A stretch of DNA of 64,000 bases from Jannaschia seohaensis (GTDB lineage: Bacteria; Pseudomonadota; Alphaproteobacteria; Rhodobacterales; Rhodobacteraceae), in NCBI RefSeq assembly GCF_900116765.1, contig NZ_UETC01000001.1, positions 186,001 through 250,000 of the forward strand, given 5' to 3'. A model generated the notes under the pieces. The model was not told the DNA's origin. It did not search any database and saw only the letters and a program-made list of their open reading frames with translations. This document shows, one piece after another, positions 17,880 to 25,277 of the stretch. How positions within the stretch are numbered: the first letter of the stretch is position 1; each line of letters begins with the position of its first letter. Both the position numbers and the translations under genes were made by a program.

Positions 17880-17929
17880 CCGGGGGGCCAGCCCCCCGGA
17901 CCCCCCGGGATATTTCCACAGGGAAGAAA
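17880..17929 (+). repeat. Intergenic hairpin-TATTT element, subtype iii, inside the SDH-like operon
   Basis: A 9-bp hairpin with 2-base loop (17880-17888 with 17891-17899), then CCCCCCGGGATATTT and CCACAGGGAAGAAA. Lies in the 127-base gap between the SdhB-like and SdhD-like genes. It may act as an attenuator or as an RNA processing/stability site. Confidence 0.7.
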
Positions 17930-17959
17930 TGAAAGACCGTCCTTGCAGGGGAGGGGGCA

Positions 17960-18301
17960 ATGATCGGACTTCGCCTCTACATGGCGCAGCGGATTTCGGC
18001 GCTGCTTATGGCGCCCTTCGTGCTGGGGCATCTCGCGGTGATGATCTACGCGATCCAGGGCGGGTTGAGCGCCGCCGAGATCCTGGGACGGACTCAGGGA
18101 TCGGTGCTTTGGTTCGCGTTCTATGGCCTGTTCACGGTCGCGGTCTCGGTCCATGCGGCCATCGGGCTGCGTGCCATCGCCCATGAATGGGGCGGGGTAT
18201 CGGGCCGGGCGCTGGACGTCTTGATGTGGGTCGTGGGGCTGGGGCTGCTCTGGCTGGGCGGCTCCGCCGTCTGGGCTGTCACCTATGGGGTCGCGCCATG
18301 A
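17960..18301 (+). CDS. SDH-like membrane anchor subunit (SdhD-like)
   Basis: 113-residue membrane protein with three predicted helices: RISALLMAPFVLGHLAVMIYAI, WFAFYGLFTVAVSVHAAIGL and LMWVVGLGLLWLGGSAVWAV. SVHAAIGLRAIAHEW matches the SdhD haem-ligand segment (a conserved His near residue 68 followed by IG). Would anchor the SdhA/B-like pair and pass electrons to quinone. Shares a 4-base ATGA overlap with the next gene. Confidence 0.8.
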   Translation: MIGLRLYMAQRISALLMAPFVLGHLAVMIYAIQGGLSAAEILGRTQGSVLWFAFYGLFTVAVSVHAAIGLRAIAHEWGGVSGRALDVLMWVVGLGLLWLGGSAVWAVTYGVAP

Positions 18302-18651
18302 CGATGGTTGCCTACAAGAACCGGGCCCATCCGCTGTGGCTGGCCTATATCGTGCACCGGCTGTCGGGACTGTTCCTGGCGTTGTTTCTGCCGCTGCATT
18401 TCTGGGTTCTGGCCATGGCGGCTTCGGAGCCCGGGCGCCTCGACGGCTTTCTGCGGTTCACCGAATACGGGATCGTGAAGGCGGCCGAGTTCGGCCTGGT
18501 CTTCGGGCTTGCCATCCACATGTTCGGGGGGCTGCGTCTGCTGGCGCTGGAATGGCTGCCCTGGTCGGCGCCGCAGAAGACGCTGGCGGCGGCCGCGGCG
18601 TCCGCATCCTTTCTGATCGCCGCTTTGTTCCTGATGAGGGCTTTCGGATGA
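18298..18651 (+). CDS. SDH-like cytochrome b subunit (SdhC-like)
   Basis: 117 residues with three hydrophobic helices: YIVHRLSGLFLALFLPLHFW, FGLVFGLAIHMFGGLRLLAL and AASASFLIAALFLM. IVHRLSG near residue 20 and AIHMFGGLRLLALEW match SdhC, including the haem-axial His before GGLR. Overlaps neighbours by four bases on both sides (start 18298, and stop overlapping the flavoprotein start at 18648). The anchor pair is therefore complete. Confidence 0.82.
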   Translation: MTMVAYKNRAHPLWLAYIVHRLSGLFLALFLPLHFWVLAMAASEPGRLDGFLRFTEYGIVKAAEFGLVFGLAIHMFGGLRLLALEWLPWSAPQKTLAAAAASASFLIAALFLMRAFG

Positions 18652-20411
18652 CACCCCAGATCGACCGCCACGACACCGATATCCTGATCCTGGGGACCGG
18701 GGGCGCGGGGCTGTTCGCCGCGCTCCACGCACGGCAGACGGCGCCCGAGGCGAAGGTGACCATCGCGGTCAAGGGGCTGATCGGGAAGTGCGGCTGCACG
18801 CGGATGGTGCAGGGCGGCTACAATGTGGCGCTGGGCGGCGGCGACACGGTCGAGCGGCATTTCATGGACACGATTATTGGCGGCAAGTGGCTGCCCAACC
18901 AGGACATGGCCTGGCGGCTCTGTGAACAGGCCGTGGTGCGCGTCCGCGAGTTGGAGAACGAGGTCGGTTGCTTCTTCGACCGCAACCCCGACGGCACGCT
19001 GCACCAGAAGGCCTTCGCCGGGCAGACCGCCGACCGGACCGTCCACAAGGGCGACCTGACCGGCATCGAGATCATCAACCGGCTGATGGAGAAGGTGTTG
19101 GCGAGCGGCGTCGAGAAGATGCAGGAGCATCGCGCCCTGGGCCTGATCCCGACCAAGGACGGCAGCGCCCTGGCCGGGGTGCTTATGGTGGATATGCGGA
19201 CCGGGCGCTTCCGGCTGGTCCGCGCCAAGACGGTGCTGATGGCGACGGGCGGCGGCCCGACCATGTACAAGTATCACACGCCCTCCGGCGACAAGACGAT
19301 GGACGGGCTGGCGATGGCGCTGCGGGCCGGTCTGACGCTGCGAGACATGGAGATGGTGCAGTTCCATCCCACCGGCTTGCTGGCGGGTGACCACACGCGC
19401 ATGACCGGAACCGTGCTGGAGGAGGGCCTGCGCGGCGCGGGCGGACAGCTGGTCAACCATGCCGGCCAGCGCTTCATGTTCGATTACGACGCCAAGGGCG
19501 AGCGGGCGACGCGGGATGTCGTCTCCCGCGGGATCTATGCCGAGATGCGCAAGAACAACCATCCCGATCAGGAGGGGGTGTTCATCTCGATGTCGCATCT
19601 GGGGCCGGATTTCGTGCGCCAGAAGTTCAAGGGCATGGTCAAGCGCTGCGCCGATTGCGGCTTCGATCTGGCGGCGGGCAAGGTCGAGGTGGTGCCGACG
19701 GCGCATTACTTCATGGGCGGTGTCGTGGTCGACGTGGACACGCGCACGGCGATGGAGGGCCTCTATGTCGCCGGAGAGGATGCCGGGGGCGCGCACGGGT
19801 CCAACCGGCTGGGTGGGAACGGGGTCGCGAACTCCACCGTCTATGGCGGGATCGCGGGGGACACGATGGGGCGGGACGTCCGGGGCATGTCGCTCCGTGT
19901 GCCGGACGAGGAGGTGCTGGCCGCCGAGGTGGCGCGGGCCACCCATCCCCTGAGCGTGACGCCCGGCCATGTCCTGCCGCTGCGGCAACGCCTGCAGGAG
20001 GTGATGTGGGAGGAGGTCGGCGTGATGCGGACCGAGGCGGGGATGCGCCGGGGGCTCACCGGCATCGCCGAGGTGGCGGGGGAGTTGATGGAGACCGGGG
20101 TGGCCGGCGGCAAGGTCGATGGAGATCTGGCCTTCAACCTGACTTGGCACGACTGGCTGAACCTGCGGTCCCTCTGCGACGTCTCGGAGGTGATCGCCAA
20201 GGCCGGGATCGCGCGGGAGGATTCGCGGGGCGCGCATTTCCGCGAGGACTTCCCCGAGACCGGGCCGCTGGAGGAGAGCGCCTTCACCGTCGCGCGGCAG
20301 GTCGGGGACGCCGTCGAGGTCGGGACGGAGCCGGTGCGCTTCACCCTGGTGCGGCCGGGCGAGACGATCCTGCCGGAGGGCGAGCCCGAGACGCTGGTGG
20401 CGGCGGAATGA
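18648..20411 (+). CDS. SDH/fumarate reductase-like flavoprotein with Cys in place of the FAD-linking His
   Basis: 587 residues, SdhA length. N-terminal dinucleotide fold ILILGTGGAGLFAALHAR. In SdhA/FrdA the FAD is bound covalently by His in a (R/S)SHT segment followed by QGG. Here the segment reads GCTRMVQGG, with Cys50 at the His position. Active-site blocks are otherwise kept: MEMVQFHPTG, EEGLRGAGG (proton-relay Arg), PTAHYFMGG and HGSNRLGGN. It therefore probably oxidises a succinate-like dicarboxylate or reduces a fumarate-like one, with unusual flavin attachment. A 139-base structured gap separates it from the hydratase alpha gene. Confidence 0.85.
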   Translation: MTPQIDRHDTDILILGTGGAGLFAALHARQTAPEAKVTIAVKGLIGKCGCTRMVQGGYNVALGGGDTVERHFMDTIIGGKWLPNQDMAWRLCEQAVVRVRELENEVGCFFDRNPDGTLHQKAFAGQTADRTVHKGDLTGIEIINRLMEKVLASGVEKMQEHRALGLIPTKDGSALAGVLMVDMRTGRFRLVRAKTVLMATGGGPTMYKYHTPSGDKTMDGLAMALRAGLTLRDMEMVQFHPTGLLAGDHTRMTGTVLEEGLRGAGGQLVNHAGQRFMFDYDAKGERATRDVVSRGIYAEMRKNNHPDQEGVFISMSHLGPDFVRQKFKGMVKRCADCGFDLAAGKVEVVPTAHYFMGGVVVDVDTRTAMEGLYVAGEDAGGAHGSNRLGGNGVANSTVYGGIAGDTMGRDVRGMSLRVPDEEVLAAEVARATHPLSVTPGHVLPLRQRLQEVMWEEVGVMRTEAGMRRGLTGIAEVAGELMETGVAGGKVDGDLAFNLTWHDWLNLRSLCDVSEVIAKAGIAREDSRGAHFREDFPETGPLEESAFTVARQVGDAVEVGTEPVRFTLVRPGETILPEGEPETLVAAE

Positions 20412-20431
20412 CTGGCGCGGCCCGGATATCA

Positions 20432-20541
20432 GGGACGCCGCGCCCCGGCCTTGCGCCGGGGCCTCGCCCGAGCGGGCGTCCCTCCGCTGCGGATCGAGAT
20501 GCCCGGCCGCCGGTGGAGGCCCCGGCGCAAGGCCGGGGCGC
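20432..20541 (+). promoter_or_regulatory. Intra-operon RNA structure with mutually exclusive stems
   Basis: Two 26-base arms, 20440-20465 and 20516-20541, are perfect inverted repeats. Each arm also folds alone into GCCCCGGC-loop-GCCGGGGC (8 bp). In addition, GGGACGCC (20432-20439) pairs with GGCGTCCC (20475-20482). These options exclude one another, as in an attenuator or processing site. Lies between the flavoprotein and hydratase-alpha genes. Confidence 0.6.
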
Positions 20542-20550
20542 AACACAAGG

Positions 20551-21522
20551 ATGGACCCGATGACCGAGACCCCCCTCGCCCTGCTCGAATCCACCGCAGA
20601 GACGCTGATGGACAAGGCCGCCATCGAGATCCCGCAGGACTATCTCGACGGGCTCCAGGCCGCTGCCGATGACGAGGACGGGGACCTGTCGTCCTTCGTC
20701 CTGAAGGCCATGCTCGAGAACTACGAGGCAGCCAAGGAGGATCGCCGCGCCATGTGCGGCGATACCGGCGTGCCGCGCTGGTTCGTGAAAATGGGCAACG
20801 AGGCCCGGGTGGAGGGCGGCATGTGCGCGCTGGAGGACGCGCTGCGCCGCGCCACGGCGAAGGCGACCAATGGCGTGCCGCTGCGTCCGAACCGGGTGCA
20901 TCCGCTCTGGCGGACGGACCATGACAACAATTGCGGCATCGGCGCGCCGGAAATCGAGTATGCGTTCGAGCCGGAGGGCGACTGGATCGACCTCATCACC
21001 GTCCACAAGGGGGGGCTGTTCGGGACCGACTATCGGATGCTGTTCCCGTCGGACGGCATCCAGGGGATCAAGCGGTTCTATCTCGACAGCCTGATGGCCT
21101 TCGGCAAGCGCGGCCTCGCCTGCCAGCCGGCGATCATCGGGATCGGGCTGGGCGGCTCCAAGGATATCTGCATGACCCTGGGCAAGCGCGCCTCGGTGCT
21201 GCGCACCGTGGGCTCCAAGAACCCCGACCCGCGCATCGCGGAGCTGGAGGCGGAGTTCAAGGAGCTGGGCAATTCCATCGGCATGGGCGCGATGGGGTTC
21301 GTCGGCAAGAACATGGTCGTGCAGTGCAATATCGAGGTCGGATACTGCCATACCGGCGGGATGCCGATGTCGGTCCACGCCTTCTGCCTGTCCTCGCGCC
21401 GGGCCGTGGCCCGCATCTGGCCCGATGGGCGGGTGGAGTATCGGACGGATCCGGATTGGTTCACGCCCTATATGCGCCGCGAGGGCGTGGAATGGGCGCC
21501 CAGGGTCGAGGCGGCGGAATGA
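20551..21522 (+). CDS. Class I fumarase-like hydratase, alpha (Fe-S) subunit
   Basis: Catalytic iron-sulfur half of a heterodimeric class I hydro-lyase (fumarase, L-tartrate dehydratase or mesaconase type). 323 residues. Cluster-region motifs are MCGDTGVPRWFVK near residue 68, GIGLGGSKDICM and CNIEVGYCHTGGMP. The start may be 20551 or the second ATG at 20560. Which dicarboxylate is hydrated cannot be read. Class I enzymes are often promiscuous between fumarate and mesaconate. A CoA-transferase gene lies between this and the beta subunit gene with ATGA overlaps, so the three are co-translated. Confidence 0.9.
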   Translation: MDPMTETPLALLESTAETLMDKAAIEIPQDYLDGLQAAADDEDGDLSSFVLKAMLENYEAAKEDRRAMCGDTGVPRWFVKMGNEARVEGGMCALEDALRRATAKATNGVPLRPNRVHPLWRTDHDNNCGIGAPEIEYAFEPEGDWIDLITVHKGGLFGTDYRMLFPSDGIQGIKRFYLDSLMAFGKRGLACQPAIIGIGLGGSKDICMTLGKRASVLRTVGSKNPDPRIAELEAEFKELGNSIGMGAMGFVGKNMVVQCNIEVGYCHTGGMPMSVHAFCLSSRRAVARIWPDGRVEYRTDPDWFTPYMRREGVEWAPRVEAAE

Positions 21523-22655
21523 CGGATGGACCGCTCTCGGGCGTCCGCGTCCTCGACCTGACGCATGTGCTGGCCGGTCCTTATGCGACCGGGCAACTCG
21601 CGCTGATGGGCGCGGAGGTGATCCGGGTCGAGCGGCCCGGCGGCGACGATTTCGTGCGCCGCCACGGCGGAACCGAGGCGATGCGGGAGGCAGGCTTCGG
21701 TGCGTCGTTCCTCAGCCAGAACAGCGGCAAGAAATCGGTCGTGCTCGACCTCAAGCAGGCGAGCGATCGGGCTCGCTTTCTCGACCTCGCGGAGCGGGCG
21801 GATATCGTGGTCGAGAACTTCCGCCCTGGCGTCGTCGACCGGCTGGGCGTCGGCTTCGAGGCGGTCCGTGCGCGGCGGGCCGACGCGATCTTCGCCAGCC
21901 TCACCGGCTATGGGCAGGACGGTCCGCTTTCGGGCCGGCCCGCTTATGACCACATCCTGCAAGGCATCAGCGGCCTGATGGCGATGACCGGCGCGCCGGA
22001 GAGCGGGCCGATGCGCGTCGGTCTGCCCATCGTCGACTATGTGGCCGGTCAGGCCTTGGTCCAGGCGCTGCTCGGCGCGCTGCTGCAACGGGCGCGGAGG
22101 CCCGGGGAGGCGCAACGCTTGTCGGTGTCGATGCTGGACGCGATGACGGCGTTCATGGGGCCCTACGCCATCCAACACGAGACGACCCGCCAGTTGCGCG
22201 GCCTGGAAGGCAATCGTGCCTTCGCGGACACGCCCTTTTCGGGCCGGTTCGACACGGCCGACGGCGCGCTCGTCGTGACGGCCAACAGCCCGGCGCAGGC
22301 CGCACGGCTCTGCGCGGCGCTGGGCCGGCCAGACCTGCCGGAGTCGGCCGATGTGGCGGGGGACCTCGCCGCGATCTTCCGCACGCGGTCCGCCGACGAC
22401 TGGGAGGAGATCCTGTCCGTCGCGCATGTCCCCGCCGCCCGCATCCGCACGCTGGCAGAGGCGCTCGCGCATCCGCAGATGGCGGGGAGCCCGACGTGGA
22501 AGCCGCTGCCAGTGCCGCAACTGGGCATCACCGTCCGGGCGCCCGCCTTGCCCTTCGACGCGCCCTGGGGCCCCGAGGCGCTGGCCCCCGTTCCCGCCTT
22601 CGGGGAGCATACCGACAGCGTCCTGACCGACCTGACAAAGGAGGCCGCAGAATGA
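21519..22655 (+). CDS. Class III (CaiB/BaiF family) CoA-transferase
   Basis: 378-residue formyl-CoA-transferase-fold enzyme. Family blocks are VLDLTHVLAGPYATGQLALMGAEVIRVE at the N-terminus, SVVLDLKQ, ENFRPGVVDRLG and SLTGYGQDGPLSGRPAYDHI, where the Asp of AYDH is at the expected catalytic position. Location between the two fumarase-like subunit genes, with 4-base overlaps on both sides, argues that it activates the hydratase product (malate or citramalate) with CoA taken from another acyl-CoA such as succinyl-CoA. The substrate is inferred, not shown. Confidence 0.88.
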   Translation: MTDGPLSGVRVLDLTHVLAGPYATGQLALMGAEVIRVERPGGDDFVRRHGGTEAMREAGFGASFLSQNSGKKSVVLDLKQASDRARFLDLAERADIVVENFRPGVVDRLGVGFEAVRARRADAIFASLTGYGQDGPLSGRPAYDHILQGISGLMAMTGAPESGPMRVGLPIVDYVAGQALVQALLGALLQRARRPGEAQRLSVSMLDAMTAFMGPYAIQHETTRQLRGLEGNRAFADTPFSGRFDTADGALVVTANSPAQAARLCAALGRPDLPESADVAGDLAAIFRTRSADDWEEILSVAHVPAARIRTLAEALAHPQMAGSPTWKPLPVPQLGITVRAPALPFDAPWGPEALAPVPAFGEHTDSVLTDLTKEAAE

Positions 22656-23323
22656 GCGTTCGCGAAGTCCGTCTCTCCACCACCCCGACCCCCGAGGCGA
22701 TCGCCGATCTGCGGCTGGGCGACGTCGTCTATCTGGATGGGCTGATGTATACGGCGCGCGAGGGCGTCTACATGCGCGCCCTGGAGGATCGGGCCAACAT
22801 CCCGATGGAGCTGCCCGCCGAGTCGGCCGCCAATTTCCACTGCTCTCCGGCCGCGCGGATCAACGCGGACGGCTCCTTCGACATGGGCGCGGTGACGGCC
22901 ACCGCGTCGTTCCGCTTCGCCAAGTGGCTGCCGGAATGGATGGAGAAGTCGGGGGCCAAGCTGATCGTCGGCAAGGGCGGGATGACGTCCAAGGACTACA
23001 AGTCCTATTTCGTGCCGAACGGGGCAATCTATCTCTCGACCGTGGGTTACGGGACCGGCGCGCTGCTGGGCCGCGGGGTCGAGAAGGTCGAGGCGGTCCA
23101 TTGGAACAAAGAGCTGGGGCTCGCCCAGGCGATGTGGGTGATCCGCTGCAACAAGATGGGGCCGTTCATCGTGGCCTCGGACCTCGACGGCGACTGCCTA
23201 TTCGAGCGGGAGAACGCCCGGATCGCCGAGTCGGGCGCGGTGCAGGCGGCCTATGCGGGGACGAAGCCAGCCGTGCTCAAGCGGTATGGCGAGAGCGACG
23301 ACCGGTCGGATGAGGTGATCTGA
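22652..23323 (+). CDS. Class I fumarase-like hydratase, beta subunit
   Basis: Second half of the heterodimeric hydro-lyase, 223 residues. Typical beta-domain blocks are LSTTPTPEAIADLRLGDVVYLDG, NFHCSPAARI, KLIVGKGGMTSKDYKSYFVPN and VHWNKELGLAQAMWVIRC. GKGGM corresponds to the substrate-carboxylate loop. Overlaps the CoA-transferase stop by four bases. It ends the operon and is followed after six bases by a perfect hairpin. Confidence 0.9.
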   Translation: MSVREVRLSTTPTPEAIADLRLGDVVYLDGLMYTAREGVYMRALEDRANIPMELPAESAANFHCSPAARINADGSFDMGAVTATASFRFAKWLPEWMEKSGAKLIVGKGGMTSKDYKSYFVPNGAIYLSTVGYGTGALLGRGVEKVEAVHWNKELGLAQAMWVIRCNKMGPFIVASDLDGDCLFERENARIAESGAVQAAYAGTKPAVLKRYGESDDRSDEVI

Positions 23324-23328
23324 CGGGA

Positions 23329-23350
23329 GGTGGGCATGGTGATGCCCACC
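23329..23350 (+). terminator. Hairpin after the SDH-like/fumarase operon
   Basis: GGTGGGCAT (23329-23337), loop GGTG, ATGCCCACC (23342-23350): a perfect 9-bp stem just after the last stop. No U-run follows, so it may stop or protect the transcript rather than act as a classical terminator. Lies in the gap between convergent operons. Confidence 0.5.
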
Positions 23351-23400
23351 CTACGGGCGCTCGACCGGAGGCGTGTCGCGCGGTGTCGGCGTCGTGTCGT

Positions 23401-23424
23401 GAGTATTTTGGGCCAGAAGAAGAC
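23401..23424 (+). repeat. Intergenic TATTT element, subtype i
   Basis: GAGTATTTTGGGCCAGAAGA followed by AGAC. Lies in the 107-base gap between convergent genes, behind the 23329 hairpin. Matches copies at 6296 and 35877. Confidence 0.65.
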
Positions 23425-23430
23425 GGGCGC

Positions 23431-24537
23431 TCAGTGATGTGAGTCGAGGGCCAGTGTCTCGAAGGGGGCGATCTCCTCGGGAAGCCTGTCGATGCCGAGG
23501 CCGGGCATGTCTGAGAGGTGCCAGGCGCCGTCCTCGACGGGTGCCCCGAAGGCGTCGCGCAGAGGGTTCTCGTTGGTGTCGAGCTCCAGCAGGCCGGGGC
23601 CGCCGGCCGCTGCCAGGAGATGCGCCGAGGCGTGCAGGCCGATACCGCCGCCCAAGAAGTGCGGGCAGTAGGTGCGGCCTTGGGCGAGGGCGGCGCGCGC
23701 GACCTCCAGGTTGCCGGTGACGCCGCCCCATTTCGCCACATCCGGCTGGATATAAGTGACATGGCCGTTCGCGATGAGGCGCGCGAAGCCGGGACCGGTC
23801 ACGTTCTCGCCCGCGGCCAGCGGTGTGGCGGCGTCGGTCAGGGCCGCCCAGTCGGCGGCGGGGGCGTCGGCGGGGAGAGGCTCTTCCAGCCAGGTGAGGC
23901 CAAGCGCGTCCGCCTGGTCCAGGGCGCGGAGCGCGGTCGGCACGTCCCAGGCCTGGTTGGCATCGGCCATCAGCCGGCCGCCTTGCATCAGGCTGGCAGC
24001 TTGGGTGAGGTGGCGGGCATCGGCTTCGGGGTCGAAGCCGACCTTGACTTTGGCGGCATGGAGGCCCGCCTCGCGGAGGCCGGGCAGGATCTCGGCGGCG
24101 CGGGCGACGGCGATGCCGCTGGCATAGGCCGGCACGGAGGGCGCGGCCATGCCGGACAGATGCCGGGCCAGGGGCAGGCCCGCGCGGCGGGCGGCCATGT
24201 CGGCGGCCGCCGTGTCGAGCCCGGCGATGACCTGGGCGAAGGGCCCCTGCTCGCCGCATTGGATCGCGCGGATGCGGGTTGCGGCGGTGAGGCGGGCGAA
24301 GAGGTCTTCGGCCGGGTGGTCGAGGACGAGATCGGCCATGTCCTCGTGCAACAGACGGGCGCGGTGCTCCGCTCCGGCGGCGGGCCAGTTGGCGAAGATC
24401 TCGCCCCAGCCCCAACCGCCGTCCCGGTCGGTCAGCTTGACGAAGACGGCGGGCCGGTCGCGCATCACGCCGAAGGAGGTCGCGACGGGCGCCGGGGTGG
24501 GGGCGCGGAAGACCCAGGTTTGGATGCGGTCGATCAT
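23431..24537 (-). CDS. Enolase-superfamily (mandelate racemase group) enzyme
   Basis: 368-residue acid-sugar dehydratase/racemase-type enzyme. Metal ligands are visible as D in LMADANQAW, E in WLEEPLP and E in LAAGENVTG. The catalytic KxK is AAKVKVG near residue 162. QPDVAKWGG and CPHFLGGG supply the Asp/His dyad expected of the mandelate-racemase subgroup. The substrate, a hydroxy-carboxylate or sugar acid, is not readable. ATGA-coupled to the TauE-type gene and LysR gene upstream, and divergent from a tricarboxylate transporter that may import its substrate. Confidence 0.85.
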   Translation of the reverse strand: MIDRIQTWVFRAPTPAPVATSFGVMRDRPAVFVKLTDRDGGWGWGEIFANWPAAGAEHRARLLHEDMADLVLDHPAEDLFARLTAATRIRAIQCGEQGPFAQVIAGLDTAAADMAARRAGLPLARHLSGMAAPSVPAYASGIAVARAAEILPGLREAGLHAAKVKVGFDPEADARHLTQAASLMQGGRLMADANQAWDVPTALRALDQADALGLTWLEEPLPADAPAADWAALTDAATPLAAGENVTGPGFARLIANGHVTYIQPDVAKWGGVTGNLEVARAALAQGRTYCPHFLGGGIGLHASAHLLAAAGGPGLLELDTNENPLRDAFGAPVEDGAWHLSDMPGLGIDRLPEEIAPFETLALDSHH

Positions 24538-25277
24538 AGAAGCTCCTGCACCAGAATGCCGATCCCCATGGCGAGACAGAGGAGGATCAGGAGGCGGCGA
24601 AAGCCCGTGTCCGAGAGCCTTCGGAAGGTGAAGATACCGACCTGTGCGACCGCCAGCCCTGCCGGCACCGTGACGGCCAGCGCGGTTAGGGCTTGCGCGT
24701 CGAAGGCGCCATTCCAGGCCAGCAGGCCCGCCGTCATGCCGAGCAGGACGAAATTGTAGGGTTGCAGCACCGCCCGCACCTCGCCCTTGGGCCAGGGGCG
24801 CAGCGACAGCCACATCGCCGGGATCGCGCCGGAGACGGACGCCGCGCCGCCGCCCACCCCGCCGACGAAGCCGATGAGCCCGTCCCAGACCGGCGTGCGC
24901 CGCTCGAAGGCGGGCAGGGCGGCGCGGAAGCCGAAATAGACGCCGTAGAAGATCAGCATCCCCGAGATCGCCAGCCGCAGGGTCCGGGCGTCGATGGAGG
25001 CCAGCAGCATCACGCCCAGGGGCACACCGATCACTCCTGGCACGAGGAATCGCAGCAGACGGGGGATGTTGGCGAAGATCGCCTGTCGCACCACCCAGAG
25101 CCCTTGCAGCCCGGTCAGCGCCGACATGGTCGCGACGATCGCCACCGCTGTCAAAGGGTCCAGCACCAGAAGATAGAAGCCCAGCGCGAAGAGCGCCGTG
25201 CCCGTTCCCGCCAGTCCGTTGATGAAGCCGCCCGCCGCCGCGCCGAGCGCCAGGAACAGGATCGTCTGGGCGGTCAT
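24534..25277 (-). CDS. TauE/SafE-family membrane anion exporter
   Basis: 247 residues with about eight hydrophobic segments. The duplicated TauE/SafE glycine motif appears as AAAGGFINGLAGTGTALFALG near the N-terminus and FVGGVGGGAASVSGAIPAMWL near residue 125. The family exports sulfite, sulfoacetate or other small organic anions. Overlaps the LysR gene and the enolase-superfamily gene by four bases each, so it is part of that operon. Might release an anionic by-product of the pathway; this is inference. Confidence 0.83.
   Translation of the reverse strand: MTAQTILFLALGAAAGGFINGLAGTGTALFALGFYLLVLDPLTAVAIVATMSALTGLQGLWVVRQAIFANIPRLLRFLVPGVIGVPLGVMLLASIDARTLRLAISGMLIFYGVYFGFRAALPAFERRTPVWDGLIGFVGGVGGGAASVSGAIPAMWLSLRPWPKGEVRAVLQPYNFVLLGMTAGLLAWNGAFDAQALTALAVTVPAGLAVAQVGIFTFRRLSDTGFRRLLILLCLAMGIGILVQELL

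Noticed and set aside
17880-17929. Operon boundary (terminator) between the SdhB-like gene and the rest of the SDH-like genes
   Set aside because: Hairpin lacks a U-run and the same element occurs in both orientations elsewhere; the four subunits form one complex, so one operon is the simpler reading.
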